Source: Pseudophaeomoniella oleicola (lineage: Eukaryota; Ascomycota; Eurotiomycetes; Phaeomoniellales; Phaeomoniellaceae). From it: DNA of 64,000 nt. The notes below the pieces were generated by a model, which was not told the origin of the DNA, searched no databases, and saw nothing but the letters and a program-made list of their open reading frames with translations. Numbering within the stretch: position 1 is the first letter of the stretch; every line of letters starts with the position of its first letter. The DNA is taken from positions 248,001 to 312,000 of the forward strand of contig QWDQ01000002.1 in NCBI GenBank assembly GCA_003868215.1, written 5' to 3'. Both the position numbers and the translations under genes were made by a program. Positions 34,344 through 44,825 of the stretch are shown here, piece after piece.

Positions 34344-37180
34344 ATGGCTCCGCGAGGCTCAAAGATAGCAGCCAAATCGACTTCGAAGGGGAACAGTGAA
34401 GAGGCGCCTGAGATTCCACCTCCCTCCCAAGTTCCACTGCCCCCAGACACCCCAGATACTCCGGAACCCCCAAGTACACCTATCAAAGCTACAACGGTAG
34501 GGCAGGAAACTCCAGAATCCAAGTTCCAGCGTTCTGTAAGTAATTGACTCCCCTTACTATGACCTCTCAGCTGACGACGAGGATCAGAGCTGGTACACTC
34601 GAACCTGGCCCCGGAAAGCTGCGCCCATCGCGAAACTTGCTGGAGATACCATCTCTACGGCAAGTGACGCTGCGTCATCAGTGTCATCGATAGCGAGGAA
34701 TAATGCTCCAGCCAAGATCAGCAGATCTCCTTCGTTAGCGTTGACTCGTAGTAATGGGGCATCAAATCGCTCATTACCAGCCGGTGCAACTACGACAATA
34801 ATAAATGCGACATCGAACTCGAATCCCTCTACCCCGAAGCTAGAGCCTAGAGATGAGAATGTATTGGTGACAGGAACAACTGCATCTACTAAAAGAAATG
34901 GTGGCGACAGGGATGAGTCCACGCAGAGGGAAGCAGCTCCAAGTAAAGATGGAGAAGGTGTGAAAATATCCGATAAGACAGCAGACGGGAAGACGGTAGC
35001 TGGTGTATCAACGTCATCTACCTCTAGCGCAGGTTGGCTGGGGTGGTTAGGGAAAGCCCCTGCTACAACCAAATCCGACGTGAGTTCTTCCGCACCTAAT
35101 ACGTCAGAAGTCGGGCAAAGTATTGCGGAGGACAAGAAGGATACAGAGATGGGAAAACCTCCAGAAGAGGGTGCAAGCCCAACCCCCATAGTAGAAGAGA
35201 CTTCCTCTGAAGTATCACCTCAGTCTCAGCCACAGGAAGCGACCTCTCAAAAACGTTCATGGCTACAAATGTGGAGCAATACCCCGAGCAATACAAAAAA
35301 GGAACCTGCCAGCAACCGATTGTCCACAGACACAGCATTGGCTTCTGAACGAGCAGCACAGGCAGGTACAGCTAAAGACACCACGTCAGTGGCTCCTCTT
35401 GCATCTACCCATAACGTGATCTCCAACGAGAGTTCTCAAGCTGATTCGAAGGCTTCATCCTTGGTGGCTTCCCCTCCTCCAAACCTTCCCAACGATGGAA
35501 GCAAAGCAGGCTGGATCTTCTGGTCTCGGGATCGAAAACCCAGCACCGCTCAAGCCGATGGAGATCATGTTGGAGAGATTGCTATATCGGACACTCCGAC
35601 CCAAAAGAAACCAAAGAGAGCATCTATCAACTTAGATGAAGGGAAGGGCAAAGCAGATGATCTTCCCAAAGAAGCCCCAAAAGATGGAGGCAAGACAGGA
35701 ATCCTTGGGGGCAGAACTAAGAGACAGGTGGCATCGGAACCGGATTCGCGATTGCAACCATCACAGATCGAATCTCCAACCAAAGGCAGGAAGGACACTG
35801 AGCTGGAAGCCTCGAAACAGCTCCAAAAATCTGTACCCAACATTGTCTTACCATCGTTCCAGGACACTTTCGCTCTACAGGACAATCCATCCTTCTGGCA
35901 GCAAATAACACGAATGTTGAGCTATTCAAAAGGGCCTGAGCCGAGACATGTGAATCGAGCCAGAGATCCACCAAGAATAAAGAACGCTATAGCTATTGGT
36001 GTCCACGGGTACTTTCCAGCGCCACTGATTCGATCGGTCCTCGGCCAGCCTACTGGAACGTCAATCAAATTTGCAGATATGGCTACGAAAGCAATCCGAT
36101 CATGGACGGAATCTCATGGCTATAGTTGTGAAGTCAAGAGTGCCGCTCTTGAGGGAGAAGGTCGTATCGCCGAAAGAGTTGAGATCTTGTGGAAGCTGCT
36201 TCTGAACTGGATCGAGGAGATCCGCAAGGCCGATTTTATCTTCGTGGCTTGCCACAGTCAGGGTGTACCAGTCGCCATAATGCTGGTTGCGAAACTAATT
36301 GCATTTGGTTGTGTCAATTCTGCTCGAATAGGAATATGTGCCATGGCAGGTGTCAACCTTGGTCCATTCCCGGATTATAAGAGCCGGTGGATTAGCGGTT
36401 CGGCGGGGGAGCTTTTCGAGTTCTCGAATCCGGATAGCACTGTCTCCAGGGATTATCTGGCGGCGTTAGAGACGGTCCTCAAGTTTGGAGTACGAGTGAC
36501 CTACGCGGGCAGTATTGACGACCAGCTAGTGTCAATGGACGTGAGTAATCTACTGTTTCGCTAGCAACAGAGTCGTGCTAATTTCATCGTAGTCATCGAC
36601 ATTCTCACCCGTGTCGCATCCGCACATATACCGGGCTGTGTTTGTGGACGGCAGGGTTCATGCTCCTAACTTGTACGCGTCTCCCCTCATTCGAAATGGC
36701 TTAGGTACTTACATGCATTTGCAGCTTGACGCATTTGGTGGGCTTTGCCCTCAAATTACGAAATTTGGGTGTTCCCGATCACGGGCTCGTCAGGGAATTG
36801 AGTGCACCATTGGCTGGCAGTTTATATACGGGAGAGGGTCATTCCAGGATCTATGAAGAAGACGCGGTATATGAGTAAGTCCAGTGACTCAGACGACAGA
36901 AGTTGTGTTACTAATCAGTTCAAGTCTCGCTCTTGAATTTGCCCTCGAGACAACGGGCATCGATCAAGCTCCTTTGAGCCAACGACCGGGCACCCCAGCT
37001 TCTCAGAACCCATATATTCTACCCTTCGCCATGAGAGGTCTACTTGAGGAGGAGTATGTCCGGACCGAATTGTCTCAGGAAACGTCGGAATTACTCAGAC
37101 AGTTCGATGATTGGAAGCCATCCAGCAAAGTCTTGAAAGATGTCAAGTTTCGGCTCGAGGGTATTCGGTCGAAGTTATGA
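34344..37180 (+). CDS. YML020W-like protein, alpha/beta-hydrolase-type core
   Basis: Five exons: 34344-34535, 34588-36540, 36593-36672, 36725-36874 and 36919-37180, about 878 residues. The first 510 or so are disordered, rich in Ser, Thr, Pro and Lys, with two Trp-containing islands (SAGWLGWLGKAP and KAGWIFWSRDRKP) and a KRSWLQMWSN segment. The conserved core begins near residue 520 (IKNAIAIGVHGYFPAPLIRS) and carries IFVACHSQGVPVAIMLVAKL, a G-x-S-x-G-like elbow with Cys in place of the first Gly, then GICAMAGVNLGPFPDYKSRW. This matches the fungal family of yeast YML020W, whose function I believe is unknown. A serine hydrolase or lipase activity is inference from the elbow motif. Exon 4 continues the core (LVGFALKLRNLGVPDHGLV); exon 5 supplies the C-terminus. 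Confidence 0.84.
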
Positions 37181-37742
37181 GGAAAGGGAGTAAGCAGTAG
37201 ACGGAGAATAGATCCTTCTTAGCATTTGACGTTTGTGATATTCTGTCGAATCCTTATCGTTCTTTGCCGCGCAACAGGAGCCGAGGAGTTAGTATCCGCG
37301 AAAGCTTGCCTTATAGATGCGATACCCCCTATCTAAGATGTCACGAAACGAAAGACCTCCATTTATGTTTTAGAATCAAGAGTCCATTTTCAGATAATTG
37401 CACGCCGAACATAAATCATGTTATGGTATTGCCCTTCAAGATTCTTCGGATTCCCGGTAGGAGCGGCTGTTTCACCCATCAGGTACTTAATATAAGCAGT
37501 GACGAGGGTGACGTCAAAGAATCCTCATATGGAATATTTCTACTGATAGATCTCAAGGAAAGTCTGCATAAACACTGAGCTAGGGACACATATCTACATC
37601 GCCGAAAGTCCTAAACCGATACAACCAAGTACTTAGAAGGACTAACAGCTTCTTTACGTGACCAGACTTCTCATTCCAGATTGACTTCTCCGTCGTCAAG
37701 CTGGCGTTCGATTCCTATACTCACTCCCACGCCAAGAAGACC
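37181..37742. other. intergenic between YML020W-like and OBAP-like genes
   Basis: About 560 bases. A 104-codon open frame at 37264 has no recognisable features. The last 120 bases are pyrimidine-rich and look like a promoter and leader. Confidence 0.4.
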
Positions 37743-38582
37743 ATGTCCGATCTTCATGCAAAGCCAGCCCCGGCAGAGGAGCCTCCTCTATCACTGAAAT
37801 CTCGTGTTCTTGAGACAGGTGCATCGGTTGTGCAGGAGTTCAAACCAGTCCAGCAGATCTGTGCCCACCTCAACGCCTTTCATGTCTATGCCTCTGATCC
37901 AACGAGATGCGTCGAAGCAAACCACTACTGCTCACATATCAACGAGGATGTCCGCCAATGCCTGATATATGATACTCCGGAAAAGGGTGCGAGGCTGATC
38001 GGAGTTGAGTACATGGTAACTCCTAAGCTGTAAGTTCAACCAACCTTCAGCGCTCGATTTGTGCTCAAGCAGACGAGCTGATTACCATGCGCGTAGCTTC
38101 GAGACGCTACCGGAGGAGGAGCGCAAACTGTGGCATTCGCACATCTTTGAGGTTAAGTCAGGGATGCTGATTATGCCCCAGCCGAGCACATCCATCACTC
38201 CATCCGCTGCATGGGAAACTGCCGAGACTAAGGAGATGGAGCAAGTTATCACTCTCTACGGCAAGACCTATCACTTCTGGCAGGTAGATCGAGGCGACGT
38301 TGTCCCTCTTGGTCATCCTGAACTTATGCTCAGCTTTACCAACGATGCCGACGTCAGTTCCGAAGCGAAGGATAAGTGGACAGCCAGGGACCAGAACTTC
38401 AAGGTCAGCAGCGAGGGGAAGGCGAAACAACGAGAGGGGATTCCAGTACCTGAGCTCCATACCGGTAAGAGACACTTTCGTCGAGGATCTACAGGCCATG
38501 ATCTGTCATGATGTATAACGACGAATTCTAACCTTCTACAGATGCCGACCACGAGTGGATTGAGGCTAGGAAGAAGTCCTGA
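37743..38582 (+). CDS. oil-body-associated protein (OBAP, DUF1264) homologue
   Basis: Three exons (37743-38029, 38097-38464, 38542-38582) give 231 residues, about the family length. Signature parts are present: [20 protein letters not shown] with [19 protein letters not shown] after it, [17 protein letters not shown] across the first splice junction, [18 protein letters not shown] and [17 protein letters not shown]. Plant OBAPs sit on lipid droplets and stabilise them; fungal and bacterial members are common, but their role is poorly known. No membrane helix or signal peptide is seen, so the protein is probably cytosolic or droplet-bound. The third exon codes only for the last 14 residues ([13 protein letters not shown]). 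Confidence 0.9.
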
Positions 38583-39091
38583 TGGACGTTGTAGGTTTAT
38601 TGTAAGTACAGCAGCAGAGCCTGAGACGGGAAATCAATATGGCGATAGTAGCTACGAGACCACGACCGGCAAAACGAACTAGCGGAAGACAAATGATAAT
38701 AATTGTATGATTACAACTATTTTAATATCATACCACGTAGAAGAGTGAGCAGTTGGTGATTGTTAAGGACTGAGTTGTTCTTTCCACGGTGTATTGTAAA
38801 CACTGTAGATAAAGAGGCGCAGCAGATGCGATAAGCCGAGTTGGACCCTGAAACTTGACGGGACTCGGCCGCTAAACACGGGAGATGTGGCGCTCTGAAG
38901 CGGCAAAGCAACTTGTCCTCATTGTCGAATGCTGATGCTGATAAATCCATCCAACTCCTGTATTTCAGCATCTTTGATGTTAAAGCCTGGTTCTATACTC
39001 TCAGCCGGAACGACATACAAAAGATAACAGTTCGAGTCAATTTAGAAGACGTCTCCATCGAACCCTGCATCTGCGCAGGAGGAATTTCACC
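38583..39091. other. intergenic between OBAP-like and PDI genes
   Basis: About 510 bases of 3' flank and PDI upstream region. I looked for an ER-stress element and saw none I could defend. No gene. Confidence 0.4.
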
Positions 39092-40252
39092 ATGGTCCGC
39101 CTGTCGAGCTTTCTCCCAGTCCTCGCTGTTCTTACTCCAACGGCATTCGCTGCCTCTGATGTTCTTGATCTAATTCCTTCCAACTTCGACAAAGTCGTCC
39201 TCAAGTCTGGCACCCCATCGCTGGTCGAGTTCTTTGCTCCATGGTGCGGGCACTGCAAGAACCTTGCTCCTGTTTACGACGAGCTCGCATCATCCCTGAA
39301 GAGCAAGGCCAACAAGGTCCAGATCGCCAAAGTCGACGCGGATGAGCATAAGTCTTTGGGCAAGAGGTTTGGCGTTCAGGGGTTCCCAACAATCAAGTAT
39401 TTTGACGGCAAGTCTGAAGAGCCTGTCGATTACAACGGCGGACGAGATTTGGAAAGCTTGCAGAAATTCATTCAAGAGAAGACCGGTGTCAAGGCAAAGA
39501 GCCCAAAGGCCGCCCCAAGCGATGTCGAGTTCCTGACAGACTCGACTTTTAAAGAGCAAGTTGGCAAGGACAAGGATGTCCTAGTTGCATTTACAGCACC
39601 ATGGTGTGGACGTAAGTACCCTACCGGAGTACATCATGGCACACGCTGATACTAGTTCATAGATTGCAAGAACCTCGCTCCTGTCTGGGAAAAGGTTGCT
39701 ACCGACTTCTCACTTGATCCGGAGGTCGTGATAGCCAAGGTCGATGCCGAGGGAGACAACTCGAAGGCCATAGCTCAAGAGCAGGGTGTCACATCTTACC
39801 CGACCATCAAGTTCTTCCCCAAAGGTAGCACAGAGCCCGAGCCATACTCTGGTGCCCGCACCGAGCAAGCATTCGTCGACTTCATCAACAGCAAAGCCGG
39901 CACCCACCGTACCCCCGGCGGCGGCCTCGACACCACAGCCGGCACCATCTCCACCCTCGACTCCATCGTCAAACAATACATCGTCTCCCCCGACACGCTC
40001 TCCAAAATCACCACCGAAGCCAAATCCGCCGTCTCAGGCCTCCAAGACAAATACGCCGAATACTATCTCAAAGTGCTCGACAAGCTGAGCAAGAGCTCCG
40101 ACTACGCCCAAAAGGAAAGCACACGCCTCGAGAACCTGCTGAAGAAGAGCGACGGGCTGACGAAGGAAAAAGTCGACGATCTCGTCAAGAGGAGTAACAT
40201 ACTCAAGAGCTTTTTGCAGGACAAGGCCGAGCAGATCAAGGAAGAGCTATGA
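39092..40252 (+). CDS. protein disulfide isomerase, two thioredoxin domains plus ERp29-type C-terminus
   Basis: Two exons, 39092-39611 and 39663-40252, give 369 residues. A cleavable signal peptide (MVRLSSFLPVLAVLTPTAFA) sends it to the ER lumen. Two thioredoxin domains follow, each with an APWCGHCK active site (Cys near residues 52/55 and 172/175); the 51-bp intron interrupts the second active site between Gly and His. After a Gly/Thr linker comes an all-helical domain (about 255-369) of the ERp29/ERp38 C-terminal type. This is the fungal ERp38/TigA-like architecture. The protein ends KEEL, a plausible variant of the KDEL/HDEL retrieval signal. The role is oxidative folding of secretory proteins. 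Third codon positions turn sharply to C between about 39,890 and 40,100. Confidence 0.95.
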
Positions 40253-40775
40253 AAAAAGACTACGGTACTCTCATGAATTGCTGATTGCTGGAGAGGCAAT
40301 AATGCAAAATGCGTAACGCGTAATACTCCTCAGGCTCTTCGTCAGGGTGGCTGTCCTAGACAACTCATCTCATGAGGGTCTGGACTCTATACATTGCAGA
40401 GAACGAATGTTAAATGAATCTTTTCTAATCCTATATACGTCACGTGATGACATTCATTCTGGTTACGGTATTTAATTACCGCGGAGTATCACAATCGTAG
40501 TAGAGTGGCACGTGGTGATTACCTTTTTGGCCTTTTGACCCTGCACATCCTTCGTCACGGTCGGGGCTCTCCGTCATACTACGGTAATATTGCTGGTAAC
40601 ACAAACTTCTCAGCGAGTGACACGAAGCCACTTCTATACCTGCGCTGACGACGTCGTCACTCAGTCCATACCAGTGTCAAACGTTCTTTAAATGATATAG
40701 ATTTCTATACCACATGTCCGGGCATTTCAATGTTGACTTCCAGGTTTGCGCAACCATACACTGTCTAACGTCACG
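40253..40775. other. intergenic between PDI and DOT1
   Basis: About 520 bases. Two inverted TACCGTAGT motifs (ACTACGGTA at 40259-40267 and 40578-40586) lie here. An ATG at 40712 followed by a possible weak donor could add a short 5' exon to DOT1, but this is not strong enough to call. Confidence 0.45.
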
Positions 40776-42380
40776 ATGCCAACGGCGAACTCGCTGAACA
40801 AACCGCGGACGGCGATGCCTATGGGCATGCTGCCTGTGGATCCCAAGAAGTTTCGAGTGGAAACTGTTGCGCCGAAACCGAAACCCCAATTGAACGGACC
40901 GAGGCTGTCTCTTGAGAAAAGCGCTACCCCCAAGTCTAGGTCTGTAACCAATACACCCTCGCGCAATCTCAATGGGAACAAGGGTGCGCCGGGAAAAGCA
41001 TCACCGGCGCCGGTTGATCGATTGAAGCGCAAAGACCACACAAGCTCTGCAAGGACGTCGTCATCGAAAAGATCCTCTCCGGCGGTGCGCACCCCGACGA
41101 CGCCTCTCTTTGATGACGATGACAGCGAAAGCGACGATGAGAAGGTGGCCGCAAAGAAAAGGAAACTTGACTCTGACGCAAACTTGGACATCTCCAGAGT
41201 GATATACTCCCCAGAAGCTTTCACAGAGGATGGCGACCACGGATTGGATATGGTGCAGGCTGGAGACATAGCACACGAGGGGACAGTGGAAAAGAAAAGT
41301 GCACATTACACGAACTTTTTCTCGACGGAGATTGAAGATGGTGTCGCTCTGGAACATTTCGTCGGACTACAATACCCAAGTCTGAGTGACAGGGAAAGGT
41401 ACAACCTCGTCGCTCCGAAGGAACACGACGACTTCAAGCCTATTGATGAAGTCATCCGGGTGATGACTACGGTCGCGAAATACTACCTTGATGGATCAGA
41501 CGCGGAGCATGTAGCCGACGAGACTTCGGGACTCATACTCCAACTTCGTCGCGCGTCTAAGAAGGACAATCTGTCTGACTTCCACGAAGTGATCAGGAAA
41601 TTCAACGGCTTCCTCCTCAAGCGCGTTCAAGATGGGAGCATTACGAAGTTGCTCTCCGCTCAAAACTCTCCTTTACCTCTTCCATGGGTCGAGCAGATTC
41701 TCAACCAAACCTACTCCAGGACCGTCAGTCTTCACGTCTCATCCCTACGTCAATACGAAAATGGCACGGACAATGTGTACGGCGAGCTGCTTCCACGCTT
41801 CATCAGTAATATCTTCCGAGAAACTCGTCTTACCTCGTCTCAAGTTTTCGTTGATCTGGGCTCTGGGGTCGGCAACGTCGTCTTGCAAGCCGCCCTCGAG
41901 ATCGGGTGTGAATCGTGGGGGTGTGAAATGATGCCAAACGCCTGCGACCTAGCAACCCTGCAACACAAAGAATTTCTCTCCCGCTGCAAACTCTGGGGCC
42001 TATCCGCCGGCCCAGTCCACCTCGAACGCGGCGACTTCCTAACCAACCCCTTGACCCTCGCCGCCCTCAAATGCGCCGACGTCGTACTCGTCAACAACCA
42101 AGCCTTCACCCCCTCCCTCAACGACAAACTCATCATGCACTTCCTCGACCTCAAAGAGGGTTGCCAAATCGTCAGCCTCAAAGGTTTCGTGCCCCGCGGC
42201 CACAAGATTCAAACCTGGAACGTCGATTCGCCCGTCAACGTGTTGCGCGATCGCGAATTGCGTTACTTCTCCGATAGCGTTAGCTGGACTGACGCTCCCG
42301 GGACGTATCATATCGCGATTAAGGATCGGACGGGGTTGGAGAAATTCATTCGCAGGCAAAAGGATAGGGGGGAGATGTAG
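40776..42380 (+). CDS. DOT1: histone H3 lysine-79 methyltransferase Dot1
   Basis: Intronless as called, 534 residues from ATG 40776; the frame runs a little further up with only TTG. The N-terminal 170 residues are basic, Ser/Pro-rich and disordered, as in fungal Dot1, where this region helps bind nucleosomes. The catalytic domain starts near residue 180: a helical lead (SRTVSLHVSSLRQYENGTDN, then VYGELLPRFISNIF), the SAM-binding FVDLGSGVGNVVLQAALEIG at about residues 356-375, the acidic loop WGCEMMPNACDLA, the GDFLTN motif, and the family-specific NNQAFTPSLNDKL. The enzyme is a nuclear, non-SET methyltransferase linked to silencing and the DNA-damage checkpoint. The last 400 bases of the coding strand are strongly C-rich and run into a (CT)n tract after the stop. 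Confidence 0.95.
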   Translation: MPTANSLNKPRTAMPMGMLPVDPKKFRVETVAPKPKPQLNGPRLSLEKSATPKSRSVTNTPSRNLNGNKGAPGKASPAPVDRLKRKDHTSSARTSSSKRSSPAVRTPTTPLFDDDDSESDDEKVAAKKRKLDSDANLDISRVIYSPEAFTEDGDHGLDMVQAGDIAHEGTVEKKSAHYTNFFSTEIEDGVALEHFVGLQYPSLSDRERYNLVAPKEHDDFKPIDEVIRVMTTVAKYYLDGSDAEHVADETSGLILQLRRASKKDNLSDFHEVIRKFNGFLLKRVQDGSITKLLSAQNSPLPLPWVEQILNQTYSRTVSLHVSSLRQYENGTDNVYGELLPRFISNIFRETRLTSSQVFVDLGSGVGNVVLQAALEIGCESWGCEMMPNACDLATLQHKEFLSRCKLWGLSAGPVHLERGDFLTNPLTLAALKCADVVLVNNQAFTPSLNDKLIMHFLDLKEGCQIVSLKGFVPRGHKIQTWNVDSPVNVLRDRELRYFSDSVSWTDAPGTYHIAIKDRTGLEKFIRRQKDRGEM

Positions 42381-42984
42381 AAACCCTCTCTCTCTCTCTC
42401 TCTCCTTTTTTTTTTTTCCCCTCCGCCAAGGGTTCATCAATTATCCTCTTTTCTTTTGCTTTTTCATAAACAGCATCATCATCATAGAGTAAAGCATTTT
42501 CTCGGGAGCTCACAAAAGGAAAAACGGTGGTTTGTGTTTGTCTATGTCAATGGAAAACTATTCACTCTCCATTCTTTAACGGCGGGGGAGGCCTCAGCTG
42601 GGGGAGAGCCTGCCTAGGTATTTCGGGTTTATATTTCCTTAAATCATATACCCCATATATATATACGTACCTACATAGAAATAGATGGAGGTCGAGGTTT
42701 GAGGTCGAGATGGGATTCTTCTTGAGGGGTACGTAGTGAATACTTGTTAATTACTACTAGGTACACATGTGAAAGGTGAATTCGTTAAGGTAGTAGATAA
42801 CTTCGATGGTTGTTTTTGTTTAGCTTTTGGTAATGATATCTTGTTTGCTAGGTTAAACCCCTTCCCCCCCCCTTCACCCCCCTTTTTACACAGGTCTATT
42901 GGCATTCATAAAAATAAGAAGGGGAGGGAGGGAGTCAAATTTGTTTCAATTACGCATTTTGCATTATTGCCTCTCCAGCACAAC
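42381..42984. other. convergent 3' junction DOT1 / sugar transporter
   Basis: About 600 bases. It holds (CT)9 at 42386-42403, T12 at 42406-42417, TACCTA motifs near 42665, a C10-type run near 42864, and a GGGAGGGAGGGAG tract near 42920. No gene was seen. Confidence 0.6.
42386..42417. repeat. (CT)9 followed by T12
   Basis: Perfect CT dinucleotides directly after the DOT1 stop codon, then twelve T. It lies in the DOT1 3' untranslated region. Confidence 0.9.
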
Positions 42985-44825
42985 TCATGATGATGGATGG
43001 ACCGCTTCCTCGATATGCTCCCCCTGCATATTCTTACCGAGCTTCTCCTCAGCTGAGACCCCGTGCTTCTCAACATCGCGGATCCTCTTGAAATTGACAC
43101 CAGTCCTCCAAGCTGGAGTTCCGATATGGGGTAGCCCGCTTGGATCGGTAAAGATCTCGGCAACCTCTTCGAGAGTCTTACCTGCTGTTTCCGGGAACAT
43201 GAAGTAAACGTGAACGAACATTGCAAAGCAGAATACCGCGAAGATGACGTAGACTCTCCATTGGATATTGACGAACGCTGGTGGAACAAAATAACCTTGA
43301 TTGCTAGTGTCAGTCGTGCACCATGGATGGTCAGAAACACCGAGAACTTACCTAAGGCAAAGTTGAAGGCCCAGTTGAATGACTAGAGACACCTGTTAGC
43401 AAATTCCTTCGGAAATCACGGCTCGAAATCCCCATAAGAGGGGAATAAGGCTGATAGGAGACAACGTACTGTAGCGAGAGCGACAGCTTTACCACGGACT
43501 CGAAGAGGGTAGAGCTCAGGAGGATAAGCCCAACTCGCGGGACCCCATGTTGGCGCGTAGCTCGCGACGAAGAGGTACGACATAGCAATCACACATTTGG
43601 CAGCTGGACCTGTGACACTGGTGGATGCTTCAGGGATATTGTCCACGCCCTTCGGACCGGCATAGGTACCCTTACCGCCGAGGATTCCGGCGTTGATGAC
43701 AAGCCAAGTCATCATGAGTAGGGCACCGACAAGAAGCGTGTTGCGACGACCCCAGCGGTCCATGAAGACCAGCCCCGGAACGGTCATTACAACATTGATG
43801 ACGTATTGGATAGAAGACGAGACCAGTAAGGTGTTCCCTGTAAGGCCAGCCATCGTAAACACATAACTGATCCGTCAGTACCCTTCGTAATGTGCCGAGC
43901 ATAGATAACTGACCTGATGTAATACATCATGACATTCATTCCTGTCAACTGGGACCAGATCTGAACGAAAATACCGATATGGGTACGGTTGATCATGTTG
44001 GGTTTGAATAGTTCGAGATACGTGACATCGTTGTTTTGTCTTTCGAACTCGCACATCGCCCTGATCTCCTCCATCTCACGGTGTACGAACGGGCTATCTG
44101 GGTCACCGTGACCGTGCACCAGAGTGAGAATGGCGTGGCATTCTTCCCATCGGTCTTTGCGTGCCATCCATCTGGGGGATTCGGGTAAGAAAAACATTCC
44201 AATGAACAGGCAAATAGATGGGATCATTTGAAGGGCCCACGGGATACGGAAAGCAGCTGGACCGTCGACGAAGGAGCATCCGTAAGAGATGTAGAACATG
44301 ATCATGATCCCCCAGGTAATTGCCCACTGTTGAGCTCCAACAAGTCTGCCACGTTTTGACGGGGGTGCCAGTTCTGAAATGTAGACTGGGACTTGAGCAG
44401 AGCAGATACCGACGCAGAAACCGTTGATGATACGGCCAACAATGAGCATGGGGATGTCTTGCGAGGCCGAGATGATTGCACTTCCAACCCACCTAATTGA
44501 CCTGTCAGCACTCGTGATCAGTCCTACGGATATGTCCCATTTACCAAATTACTGAACCGACCATGATGGCCCGCTTTCGGCCAAACAGATCTGAGAGATA
44601 TCCGGAGAGGATGGCACCGAGCCAACTACCACCAGCCATACTAGCGGTGATACCGCCTTGCACGTCGGATCTAGGACCAGTGCAGGAGTGGTCATCGCTC
44701 TGGTCGAAATAGCAAAGGTATTGTTTGGTGCTGATAATGGCGGACATGGAGGAAATATCAAAACCGAACAAGCCACCTCCAAGGATGGAGATGGCGGTGA
44801 TGAGGTAGATGTTGCCGATCGCCAT
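42985..44825 (-). CDS. MFS sugar (hexose) transporter
   Basis: I infer five exons: 44825-44545, 44492-43914, 43866-43470, 43382-43352 and 43295-42985, giving 532 residues and 12 membrane helices. The fourth exon is only 31 nt. Sugar-porter signatures are clear: GGGLFGFDISSMSAI in helix 1, YLSDLFGRKRAIM, VGRIINGFCVGICSAQVPVY then ISELAPPSKRGRLVG, PESPRWMARKDRW, QLTGMNVMMYYI, FMDRWGRRNTLLVG and PETAGKTLEEV. A short Cys-containing external loop follows helix 1. The protein would sit in the plasma membrane and bring in glucose or a related hexose by proton symport; substrate and affinity cannot be read. The promoter carries a 2 x 23-bp direct repeat, which may matter for regulation. Confidence 0.92.

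Noticed and set aside
37264-37578. 104-codon plus-strand frame after the YML020W-like gene
   Set aside because: No domain or composition typical of the neighbouring genes; it lies in the 3' flank.
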